From positions 1,019,022-1,083,021 of the forward strand of contig ML976983.1 in the NCBI GenBank assembly GCA_010015675.1: DNA of 64,000 nt. Reading direction: 5' to 3'. Within the stretch, counting starts at the first letter, position 1, and each line of letters starts with the position of its first letter. This document shows positions 1-9,629 of the stretch, in pieces. This stretch comes from Byssothecium circinans. Taxonomy: Eukaryota; Ascomycota; Dothideomycetes; Pleosporales; Massarinaceae. The notes beneath the pieces were generated by a model. The model saw nothing but the letters and a program-made list of their open reading frames with translations. It had not been told where the DNA came from and made no database searches. A program made the position numbers and the translations under genes.

Positions 1-1
1 G

Positions 2-1639
2 GTTGTCCGAGAGTATGACGTGGCGCGCGAGATCGACTTCATTGAATTCAGACAGTAGGTACGGCTTGTCCCCAGCACTAAGCGGTTCTTCGAATGAGTA
101 GCAGACCTCAACCAGCAGCGTAGTCCCTTCAGTTGTGTTCCACAGGTCTTTTGCTTGTGGAACGTACAGCTGGCACAGAAGCTCTTGGTGGTCTCCATTA
201 GGCTCCTTGCCCCAAACGGATTTGGGGATAGGGGAGATGTCCAACTCTTTACAGAGTCGGGATGCTATCCACGGATACTCCTTGATCGCTGATCGTAGAG
301 CTTTGCGTGCTTCTTGTGGACGCTTCAAGCGATCATGAGCAAGAGCCACGGAATATGCAAGGTTTGGCGGGATCCTCCATGTTCGCTGAAGGTGATCGGA
401 TCCCACGATATCGACTAGTGCTTGGGGTTCACGGCCTCGAAGCGCCAGTTGGTCGATCAGTAGCCTCAAACAGTAGGGGTCGTCTTCTGGAGACATGCTC
501 AGAATTAGTTTCGACCACTCGAAAGCTGTTCGCCACGTTGCTCGCACACCGAGAGTGCCAATGTAACGCCACACAGCGAGCCAGAATTCGCGGTTTTCGG
601 GACGGCGGAAGTCAAGCCGTGCCTTCCCTTGTGAGAGATTGTGCGCGAAGGTTGAATGCACTGACCGTCCAAAGGAAAACAATGTACGCTCCAGCAGTTC
701 GCCAGCAGTGGCATTGTCTCGCTGTTGCTTCGCAATTTCCGAGACTTGCAGCAGTGTTGATATATGGTACGGGTTGAAGTGCAGGAGCTGAATCATGCGC
801 TCGGGATCCATAGAAGCAACACACGTCTCAAACTGCTGCTGAACGGACTGGTAGCTCGTGGCGTGGACGAAACGATATTCTACCGTCCCGTCGCTCCGCT
901 TTTCCACAACCTCCATACCCAGCCCTCCTGACGTTGCCCGCGGCCATTCTTCCTTCCCTTGAATGAAAATGTTCCGTCGGAGCCCTACGGAAGCGAGATT
1001 TCTTTTCCCGGGTGCATTTCGGCCTGCGACAGCTGCCGCGATGCCTCCCTGAAGACCCCTTTGCTGCCTAGCACGAGGTTCATCGTCATCGGTGCCATGC
1101 AAGGCAGCGCGACCAAAGAGCTTTTTCATCTCGTTAGCCGCATGAAGGTGCTCCTTGTCTACCCTCAATGCAGAGTACAGATGCTGCTTCTCTTCGCTGA
1201 TTGCGGAAGCTGGCTCTTCCAACTCGCTGCCTGATTTGGCGTTTGATTTGACATTGAGGGCGAGCAAAGCTTGGTCGATTTCATCAAGCTCCCGAGATTG
1301 CGTAGGCGTTTGTGTATCTTGCACAGGTTTGGCTTTCCCCTTGCCCTTCTTTTTCTTTTTCTTGGTTTTTTTCTTGGGACGGTTTTCCTCTTTGGTCTCC
1401 GGTTCTGACGCATCATCTGCCGGCTCCACGTCCTCGTCCACGTCCTCCTGTTCATCGTCGTCTGCATCGCCCAACATTGCAAATAAGCTAGCCTTTGACT
1501 TTGCGACAGGCGGCTGGTCTTCTTCTTCTTCCTCTTCCTCTTCCTCTTGCTCCTCTTCCGCCTTCTCCTGGGCGAGCTGTTCGAGTTGCTTTTTCTCCTC
1601 TAGCTCCCGCTGTGCCCGTCGTAGCGCGCGGGATGACAT
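2..1639 (-). CDS. RQC1: Ribosome quality control complex subunit 1 / TCF25 family, C-terminus cut by window edge
   Basis: The frame opens at the ATG at 1639 (MSSRALRRAQRELEEKKQ) and stays open for 546 codons to the window edge, so the C-terminus lies outside. The N-terminus has a poly-Glu run (about residues 30-42), the short motif SKASLFAMLGD, then a Lys-rich nuclear/RNA-binding-type stretch (KKKTKKKKKKGKGKAK). The helical TCF25 core follows, including VHATSYQSVQQQF, MIQLLHFNPYHISTLLQVSE and a region around VDIVGSDHLQRTWRIPPNLA. In yeast Rqc1 works with Ltn1 and Rqc2 on 60S subunits to ubiquitylate stalled nascent chains. No intron is visible. It is divergent from the PP2C gene, with 241 bp between the start codons. 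Family proteins are roughly 650-750 residues, so about 100-200 residues are missing here. Identification rests on the conserved N-terminus and core order. Confidence 0.9.
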   Translation of the reverse strand, partial: MSSRALRRAQRELEEKKQLEQLAQEKAEEEQEEEEEEEEEDQPPVAKSKASLFAMLGDADDDEQEDVDEDVEPADDASEPETKEENRPKKKTKKKKKKGKGKAKPVQDTQTPTQSRELDEIDQALLALNVKSNAKSGSELEEPASAISEEKQHLYSALRVDKEHLHAANEMKKLFGRAALHGTDDDEPRARQQRGLQGGIAAAVAGRNAPGKRNLASVGLRRNIFIQGKEEWPRATSGGLGMEVVEKRSDGTVEYRFVHATSYQSVQQQFETCVASMDPERMIQLLHFNPYHISTLLQVSEIAKQQRDNATAGELLERTLFSFGRSVHSTFAHNLSQGKARLDFRRPENREFWLAVWRYIGTLGVRATWRTAFEWSKLILSMSPEDDPYCLRLLIDQLALRGREPQALVDIVGSDHLQRTWRIPPNLAYSVALAHDRLKRPQEARKALRSAIKEYPWIASRLCKELDISPIPKSVWGKEPNGDHQELLCQLYVPQAKDLWNTTEGTTLLVEVCYSFEEPLSAGDKPYLLSEFNEVDLARHVILSDN

Positions 1640-1880
1640 TTTCGTTGCAGTTGCAGTTGAGGGTGGTGGTTGTGTTGTGGCGGCGCTGACGTTGGGAAGG
1701 AAGTAGTTTAGGTACTGACTAACCGTGATTGGCTTTTGTGAGTGAAGGACAACCCCGTCTAGCGTCGGCAGAAGGTCGGACAAGGCAATCGCCGGTTTCG
1801 AGCGTCCTGCACAGGACTCACATTGAAGCTCTTCTCTACCCGTCTTTACATCACCACCCTATCGCCTGGTGCTGTTGCAA
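1640..1880. promoter_or_regulatory. Divergent promoter of RQC1 and PTC5
   Basis: This 241-bp interval separates two divergently oriented start codons (1639 minus, 1881 plus), so both promoters must lie in or overlap it. I see no clear TATA box or named factor site. Confidence 0.6.
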
Positions 1881-3744
1881 ATGCGTCGAGCGGCACTCCA
1901 AGCCTTCCGCTCTACGCGTCGCCCGTGCCTGCGCAAGCTCCTCCGTGGACGCGCCGTCACCTTTGTCCCCAGCCATGCCCTAGGCCAGCGACATCTCTCG
2001 CGCCAGCGTGCTTCGTCCACGGTCCTGACCTCGTCCATGCAACTCCGCTCTTTTACGGGTGCCCTGGTTGCTGCTGCCGTCGCATCGGGGGCCTTCTACG
2101 CCTACCGGGGCACCCAAACCGTCACGACTCCCCTCACCGCGGAGCAGGTCCGCAGTGCCAGTACCGACGCTGCAGAGCCAACGAGAAGGGCGCTGGTCGT
2201 TGATCAAGGCTCGCTGTATACTGGGACCATCTCTGGCAGTGGCCCTTTGTCCAAGGAAACAGACGACGCCGGCAGAAAGGTGCTCGAGATGTTGACTCCG
2301 GAGCAGGCAACCGCGAAGCTCAGGAAGAACGAAGAGTCATGGAGTGTGGGCAGGGGCCAGGGCGTCGTCCGTTATGATGTCGTCCAAATTCCCAGCAATG
2401 ATCCTATTGAAGATGATCATGCTGAGAAGATTATCGAAGTGCCGCAGAACCTAGCCGCGACCGACAAGGACGCCACGTCGAGCGACTGGATGTTCTGGGG
2501 AGTCTTTGACGGTCACAGGTATTGACATAATTTTCCATATACTTTTTAAATATTGACCATTACAGCGGCTGGGTGACCTCTGCCAAACTCCGCCAGACTC
2601 TCATCTCTTTTGTCGCACGTGAGCTGAACACCACGTACAAAACCGCGCTCGAGGATCCTGCCCTACGCTTCCCAACCCCCGAATCGATCGACAAGGCCAT
2701 TAAGGCTGGCTTCATTCGCCTCGACGATGAGATCGTGCACGAGTCGGTCAAGAAGGTGAAGAAGGCGCAGTCAAAAGTTGCGGCGGCCGAGCTGCTGGCT
2801 CCCGCGCTCTCCGGATCTTGCGCCCTTCTTTCATTCTACGACAGCAGGTCAAAACTTCTTAGGGTTGCATGTACGGGTGACTCGCGCGCAGTTCTGGGAA
2901 GAAGAGGGTCGAATGGAAAATGGACTGCAACTCCCCTTTCCGAAGACCAGACCGGAGGTACCACCAGCGAAGCCGAAAGGCTGCGTAGAGAGCACCCTGG
3001 AGAGCCATATGTAGTCAGGAATGGTAGAGTCCTAGGCGGACTTGAACCTTCTCGTGCTTTTGGCGATGCATACTATAAGTGGTCTTTGCAAACAAATGAA
3101 GAGCTGAAGAAGTCATACTTTGCGCGGACTCCTTCGTCGCTTCTGAAGACACCGCCCTACGTTACTGCTGAGCCTATCGTCACCACTACCAAAGTTTCGC
3201 CCGAACAGGGCGACTTCGTCGTAATGGCCACGGATGGCCTGTGGGAGATGCTGACCAACGAAGAGGTCGTCGGTCTTGTTGGACAGTGGCTTGATGCGCA
3301 AGGGGGCCCGAACGGTCAGAATGCGCAAACACAGTCATGGCTCAAGAGCTGGTTTTCATCCCAGCAGAAATTACCTGTGGAACAGAAGAGCTCGCCAGAT
3401 GGACAGGGTCAGCGTGCGCCTATCCGTCAGCGACAGTGGGGCACAAAGACAACTCTGAACGAACGCTTCGTTGTCGAGGACAAGAATGCTGCAACGCACC
3501 TGGTCCGAAATGCGCTTGGTGGAAAGGATCAAGACCAGCTATCGGCTCTTCTCTCCCTACCGAGTCCGTTCTCTCGGCGTTATAGGTGAGCATTACATCT
3601 ACCAAGTTACAAGTCAAAGCTAATAAATACAGGGATGACCTGACTGTGGAGGTCATCTTCTTTGGCGAAGGCCCGACGACTGGCAATGTCACTCTGAACA
3701 AGGATGCAAGCGCCCCTGAGCCTGCCGTGAAGCCAAAGTTATGA
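1881..3744 (+). CDS. PTC5: Mitochondrial PP2C-type protein phosphatase (Ptc5-like, pyruvate dehydrogenase phosphatase)
   Basis: Exons 1881-2518, 2566-3585 and 3633-3744 join to 589 residues. An Arg-rich N-terminus (MRRAALQAFRSTRRPC) looks like a mitochondrial presequence. A hydrophobic segment follows (about residues 58-73, GALVAAAVASGAFYAY), as expected for an inner-membrane-anchored Ptc5. PP2C metal-binding motifs are in order: FWGVFDGHSGW (D210, spliced across intron 1), ACTGDSRAVLG (about 317), EPSRAFGD, VMATDGLWEML (D about 435) and the terminal RDDLTVEVIFF (about 553, spliced across intron 2). In yeast Ptc5 dephosphorylates and activates the E1-alpha subunit of pyruvate dehydrogenase. 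The ATG at 1881 is used because the in-frame upstream opening at 1869 is only a GTG. The related PTC7/PTC6 groups lack this layout. Confidence 0.92.
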
Positions 3745-4400
3745 TGGATGAGGGCCTGATTTTGTAGCCCAACGGTTTCCCTCTTACAGGTGCATCTAGC
3801 ACTGGCGTTCACGGCTCAACAATATTGTCAGGAAGACAAAAGGCATTCAAGAGGAAGGGCAGTCTAGCTGGGAATGCTGCGCATGTACGATTTGTGCCTA
3901 GTTTCGAGTAGCTGTATTTGGTCGTCCAATTCGAAGAATCCAACACGTGCTGAACCTCCACATGTGCAGTATTTGAACGTTGTTTCCATGAGTCAAATGC
4001 GACGTCGACATAATGCTCCCGCCCAAAGTAACCGGGTTGTCCATACCAGCATTGGATAACGGGGATAGGCTTCTTCGAGCGAGGAGACATTGAGCCATCA
4101 TCTGCGCATGGATCGGAATGGGCGGGGAAACGCGTCTGCTGATTGGCAGTCATATAAATACAGTACTGTATAGTGGAATCGAAACAAGATTCGTGTCGAG
4201 CCAATGACGATTAAACGAGTACATGTCCAGCCCCCGCACATGTGACGTCGATTGAGCTGTCACGTGCCTGCATCAGGGCACCGCACATGCGTCACTACTG
4301 ACCTCAGCTCCTCGACAACAATCTCACATGTCTCCTTAGTTATCATACAAACTCTTTAATTAATCGTCCTACTTTGTCTCGACAAGCCGACATTTAGGCC
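3745..4400. other. Intergenic: 3' end of PTC5 and promoter of the ECM25-like gene
   Basis: No gene is supported. A CACGTG E-box lies at 4261-4266, about 135 bp before the next ATG, within a run of short GTCA/TGAC-like motifs. The minus-strand open frame 3809-4204 has no family features. Confidence 0.5.
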
Positions 4401-6873
4401 ATGAGTGGCCTGCGTGCGCACATCGCCGGTCGCCTGCGCAGTACATCCCTCTCCGCCGTTCCTCCACGGCCTGAAGCGGCAGACTACTCGCCAGAACTCG
4501 CTCGACACGCCGCCAGTATCCTTTTCCAGTCCCCAATACCCTCGAATGAGAATCGACCTGTCTATATCCTCAATGCTGCCGCACTACCAGATTCGAGGGA
4601 GGAAAATTTCGATTCGCTCCTCCCGTATGTTCTCGCCCGTCTTCCCGAAGAGGATGAGCTTGTGAAGGGCTTTGAGTACGAAGTCGTCTTCTTTGCCGGT
4701 GATGCGGATGGCTCCGCGACAGCAAAAAAGAATAGGCCAGGCTGGGGCTGGTTCCTGCAAGCGTACCATGTGCTCTCGCGAGCCATGCGAAAGCGGTTGC
4801 AGAAGCTGTATATCGTGCATGAAAAGGCGTGGGTTAGGATCCTCACTGAAGTCTTTTCCACCATTGTCAGCCCGAAATTCCGGAGAAAAATCATTCATGG
4901 TATGCACCAATGCCAGCTCAATGTCTGCAGTGCGCTGACTCTTCACAGCTTCGACACTGAGCAATCTCGCACTGCATATTCCCATCGAAGATCTCCTCAT
5001 CCCTCCTTCCACCTACCTCTATGATCGACGTGTTTCCGAGGATATATTCGCCCCGTATGCAAGCGGTCGCCGTGCGTTCGCTGCCCGCCAGCCTCTTCCC
5101 ACAAATAGCAAGGGACAATCACGGCTGCCCCGTGTATTACGTGAGACAACCGCTTTCCTGCTAATGGAGAACAATGTCAAGTCAGAAGGGCTATTCCGTG
5201 TTCCTCCGCACGCAAGGCTCCGCGACGTACTAAAGGAAGCTTATGATCGAGGGCAAAAATACGTTGTCTGGAAAGACAACGGAGAGACACTGCCTCTACC
5301 TCCTTATCCACATGCCGAGCATCAGAATGAGATAATCGCTGAGTTGGATCCAAAAGATGCATACAGCGTATACATGGCAGCCGCTCTGATCAAGTTATGG
5401 TACGCTAGTCTACGTCAGGCCATCTTCACACCAGCTTCGTACCGCGATCTGAAGCGGCTATATGGAAATCCGGATGACCTACCCGGTCTTGAGCGATTAA
5501 CAGAGCTGCTATCACCCACTTCGGAATGGTCTCTACTTCCGCCTGTGTCTCGCGAAATACTCATTAAACATATGTTACCTCTTATGAGTGTCGTCGCCGC
5601 TCACCAAGAGCAGAACAAAATGAGCCCGGAGAACCTCGCTGTCTGTATTGCACCCGCCCTTCTGCATGGTCCAGATCAATTGGAAGATGCTAAGATGTCT
5701 TCTATTGTAAGGAGAATCATGACCGAAGCCATCGATCTATGGTCGCAGGGCTTGAGGGAGTCATGTGGTCAAACCGAGGCCGCGTTCAACGAAGCGCTGG
5801 AGCTGCCTCAAGACGAGGCTGATTGGGAAGATCCGCTTGATATTAAGAGGGGTGAGGAGGTTAGAAAGTCTTGGGACGAATACCAATCTACCGGCATCAT
5901 AATGCAGGACAATGAAGAACCAGCGTCGATACAGCCACCTACTCTACCACCGCGCGTGGTAACAGCAACTGGCCGCTCTTCGGGCGACTCCGTCACCAAA
6001 CGTAAACCGGCTCCCCCGCTTGCGATGCCTCCGCGCTATTCTACTATCGTCTCAGATAGCCCTGTGGATACTACGACGTCTCCTTTGACCAGTGCGGCCA
6101 CGACAGACGGCTTCGCTCCGCGAAGAGAAGGTTCGGAATCGTACAGCGACTCCCAGGGAGTGTCGTATCCGGATGATAAGAAGATCGGTACGAATTCCGT
6201 CAATTCTCAGCCTCCTGCGATTATTCTCCCTAAGAGGAAAGCCCTGACCGCTGACCAGATTAACAACGCTGACCTCACTGCCGACTTGGTACAGGCGCGC
6301 AAAGCGTCGGTGGAGCTTGACGCAGAGGCAGAAGCGTCCCAGCTGCCGCCACAAGTCGAGCTCAGGGGTATGGCTCTACCTGGTTTGGCAAACCTCAAGA
6401 TTGTCAAGCCCCCTCCTCCACCACCTGTCAAGCGGAAAGCAGTAGGTTCGGGGACCTACACTGCAGATCAGAGTGTGTCGCCCACAGCAACTTCCTTAAA
6501 CACTTCACCCACAACTATTTCGCCAGAGCCAGTCAATGAGTTTCGCCGTCCTAGCTTACCAACTTCAGCGAATCGTGCTCCTACTATCACGTCCCTCGCT
6601 CGACCCGTCTATCCCACTACCAATCCCATCACGAATCGGCCACCTCCAAAATCAACCTCTCTTCCTGTACCCGGCCCAAAGCCACGTACTCCATCAGCGG
6701 CATTGTTGCAACGAATGCCATCCTTTGAAGCGAAGAAGGAGGTTACTCTCGCACCGCCTGCTACGCCACGAAGGCTCAACATGAAGAAAAAGTCTGTGGA
6801 CGACCTACGAAGGCTGTACGAAGAGAGGGTAGGGACTGTGAGTGTGTTGGTCGAGGTCGGGAAGAGGAGGTAG
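4401..6873 (+). CDS. ECM25: RhoGAP protein with N-terminal CRAL-TRIO/Sec14-like lobe (Ecm25-like)
   Basis: Exons 4401-4899 and 4949-6873 give 807 residues; the 49-nt intron splits an Ala codon. Residues about 50-190 read as a CRAL-TRIO-like lobe (RPVYILNAAALPDSREENFD, FLQAYHVLSRAMRKRLQKLYIVHEKAWVRILTEVFSTIVSPKFRRKI). The RhoGAP domain spans about 215-425, with the arginine-finger region SEGLFRVPPHARLRDVL (R about 249) and the helix motif MSPENLAVCIAPALL (about 395). The remaining 370 residues are low-complexity and Pro/Ser-rich with SH3-ligand-like clusters (PPTLPPRVV, KPPPPPPVKRK), typical of a cytoskeletal/polarity scaffold. By family it should stimulate GTP hydrolysis of a Rho/Cdc42 GTPase at growth sites. 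No TM segments are seen. Confidence 0.85.
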
Positions 6874-7399
6874 ACGGCGCTCTTTGCCAGGCCCGAAGCG
6901 TGGGAAGCGTTGGCAGAGTTTTGAGACGTGACTGTACTGCACTGTATTTCTTTACTACCTTGAATACCCGACATTACAATATTTTATAATGTTTAGATAA
7001 CTCCTTATGCAGTAAACGGCTAGCTAAAAGTAATGATTACACGATTTCCCCCCTCAATTGCCACCTTCTCATGTAGTAGCGCAAGCCCTAGGGTCGGCAC
7101 TGGGTAGTAAGGTAAAGGTGGTCTTTACAGATAAATAATGTCTGGACAGCTCTACTTGAGATTTATGTAACACGGACTCTTGCCCGATATTGTTAGTGCG
7201 GCTCTTTCACGCCTGCATCGTTTTGATTGTTCAATGTTTGAGTGAGCGTCCTGGCACGTGCTCCTGGCTCGGAGCGCCACCAGTCCCAAGCTCTTAGCCG
7301 AAGATCGGGCCGTCGATTATCAGTCATCCCGCCTTTCATTTCACAAAATAAATTCCCGTGACTGACTCTTTAGTCTTACTCACACCTACCACAGTAACC
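6874..7399. other. Intergenic: ARO2 promoter region
   Basis: No gene is seen. The interval contains a CACGTG at 7255-7260 and a TGACTC site close to the ARO2 start, described separately. Confidence 0.5.
7363..7368 (+). promoter_or_regulatory. Putative Gcn4/CPC1 (CpcA) site upstream of ARO2
   Basis: TGACTC lies in the context CCGTGACTGACTCTTTAG, 31 bp before the chorismate synthase ATG. TGACTC(A) is the known core of the amino-acid starvation factor Gcn4/CPC1, and aromatic biosynthetic genes are classic targets. The site is unusually close to the ATG, so it is a prediction. Confidence 0.45.
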
Positions 7400-8764
7400 A
7401 TGTCAACTTTTGGAACGCATTTCAAGGTGACCACGTACGGAGACACTATCTCAGCCCATGAAACTTGCAATTGACTAATACACGACAAAAAGCTACGGTG
7501 AATCCCACTGCCTCAGTGTAGGATGCATAGTCGACGGCTGCCCGCCAGGAATGGCGCTCACCGAAGCTGATATCCAGCCCCAAATGACGCGACGACGACC
7601 CGGACAGTCTGCTATCACTACGCCACGTAATGAGAAGGACAGGGTGGAGATACAGTCCGGCACAGAGTTTGGCATCACGCTGGGGACACCAATTGGGTTA
7701 CGCGTCATGAACGAGAACCAGCGCAAACAGGACTATGGCAACCAGACCATGGACCTTTACCCCAGGCCGAGTCATGCGGATTGGACGTATTTGGAGAAGT
7801 ATGGAGTCAAAGCCAGTTCGGGTGGTGGGAGAAGTAGTGCTCGAGAAACCATTGGTATGCCCCTCGCCCACTCCAGAGAGCAAGTCGGTATGCAGAGGAT
7901 GCTGATAACTGCGCAGGACGAGTCGCAGCTGGTGCCATAGCTGAAAAGTACCTCCAACAGGCCTACGGCATCGAAATTGTCGCTTTCACCACCTCAATAG
8001 GCAATCAATTCCTCTTCCCACCCACACCCGAACACCCCACCTGCGCCACCAACCCCGAATACCTCAAGCTCATCGAGTCCATAACGCGCGCAAAAGTAGA
8101 TGAGTTTCTGCCTGTGCGATGTCCCGACGAAGGTGTCAGCAAGCGCATGGAAGAGCTTGTCGCACTCTACAAAGAGAAAGAGGACAGTATAGGAGGGACG
8201 GTGACGTGCGTGATTAGGAATTGCCCCACAGGATTGGGCGAACCGTGTTTTGATAAGTTGGAGGCCACGCTCGCGCATGCTATGCTGAGCATACCGGCGA
8301 CAAAGGGATTTGAGATTGGCAGCGGATTTGGTGGATGTCAGGTCCCAGGATCCATCCATAATGATGCCTATATAAAGGCACCCGCAATCCCAGCAGGCCA
8401 GACACCGTCAGGACATCCATCGGTGCAGCGGCCACGACTGACAACCAAGACAAACAACTCGGGCGGTGTCCAAGGTGGGATATCGAACGGCGCACCGATT
8501 TACTTCACTGTTGCATTCAAGCCGCCGGCGACCATCGGGCAGGCACAGACGACGGCTACGTATGATGCGGGAGAGGGAGTGTTGGAGGCCAAAGGCAGGC
8601 ATGATCCTTGTGTCGTTCCCAGGGCAATTCCGATTGTGGAGGCTATGGCGGCGCTGGTCATTGTCGATGCGGTGATGGCGCAGAACGCGAGGGCCAGTAC
8701 GAGGAGCTTGTTGCGGCCTCTGAAGGGGGTCGTGCCTGTGGGGTTTCAGCCCGATGGTCAGTGA
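7400..8764 (+). CDS. ARO2: Chorismate synthase
   Basis: Exons 7400-7434, 7493-7854 and 7917-8764 give 414 residues, normal for fungal monofunctional chorismate synthases. The protein opens [18 protein letters not shown], where the YGESHC signature is assembled across intron 1. It continues with [68 protein letters not shown] (assembled across intron 2), [23 protein letters not shown] and [18 protein letters not shown]. All are hallmark chorismate synthase motifs. It converts 5-enolpyruvylshikimate-3-phosphate to chorismate using reduced FMN, the last step of the shikimate pathway. The intron 1 acceptor is the purine-rich AAAAAG, atypical but required by the frame. Intron 1 separates off an 11-codon first exon. 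Confidence 0.97.
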
Positions 8765-9629
8765 TGGGGAGGGCGGACATGGAATTAGAGGTCTGGTGTC
8801 TTGGTTCATTCAACAATAGTGGTGCTCGCTTCAACAAAAGCATTTAGCTATAGAGGAATCTACGTTTCAGAGTGTGCGCCTTCTACCATGGCCATCAATC
8901 GCCAGAGTTGCGTTGATCGTGATATCAACATGTGCTTTGCACCATTATTGGCTCGTGGCACAAACTCCTAAAGTCCGACGCATGTGCAAGGGTGAAAGTT
9001 GAAACCAACTGTTAGCGCTTCGCTTCTGCATGTGCACTGTGCGGTGTGCACGCCCCCTTTCACAGCGGAGACTACTGGGGGCCGTCCTATCTCCGCTCGG
9101 ATGGACTCCCGGTATCCATCAAAGGTGCGACAAAAGGAAGCAGTGCACACGAATCCTCGCGGTTGACGTATTTTGACCACCGTGGTACAGGAAGACCGTG
9201 GGACAAGAACGCAATGATGGGAATCTGCAAGAATGCCATCAATGATCAATTCCTCTCTCTATCCCAGCATCATCTCCACATGCGTGATCCGGTGATGCGA
9301 CTGCGCGACTTTGGCGGAGCGAACCACTGGCCAGCCGTTCCTTTGATGATTAGTGGACCGGGGGGGCGACGTTCATTCATTCTTATTCTTGAGAGCGCGA
9401 GCGCGTCTCGTCATCCCCACACACCTTGAGACGTCACTGCACTACATCATATCCACGTTTTCTCACGTACCGTCGATTGAAGCCGACGTCGCTTTACCAC
9501 AGAGAGGTGGCCAATGTTGCGCCGAGTGTTGTTCACCACCGCTTCCCCGCGCCTCTCGGCTCCCTGATGATTGGCGCGCTTTCGGAATGTGAAGTGGAAG
9601 GATCATCAAACGATTCAAGAGCAGGTATC
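8765..9629. other. Intergenic upstream of the Zn2Cys6 regulator
   Basis: No supported gene. The first coding exon of the next gene stays open upstream, so the start could lie at 9567 instead of 9630. The frame at 9046-9429 shows no recognisable domain. Confidence 0.4.

Noticed and set aside
1155..1706. Plus-strand Ser-rich frame of 183 codons
   Set aside because: It is the antisense shadow of the poly-Glu/Lys region of RQC1.
1869..1880. Earlier start for the PP2C gene
   Set aside because: The upstream opening is GTG; the first ATG (1881) gives a good mitochondrial presequence.
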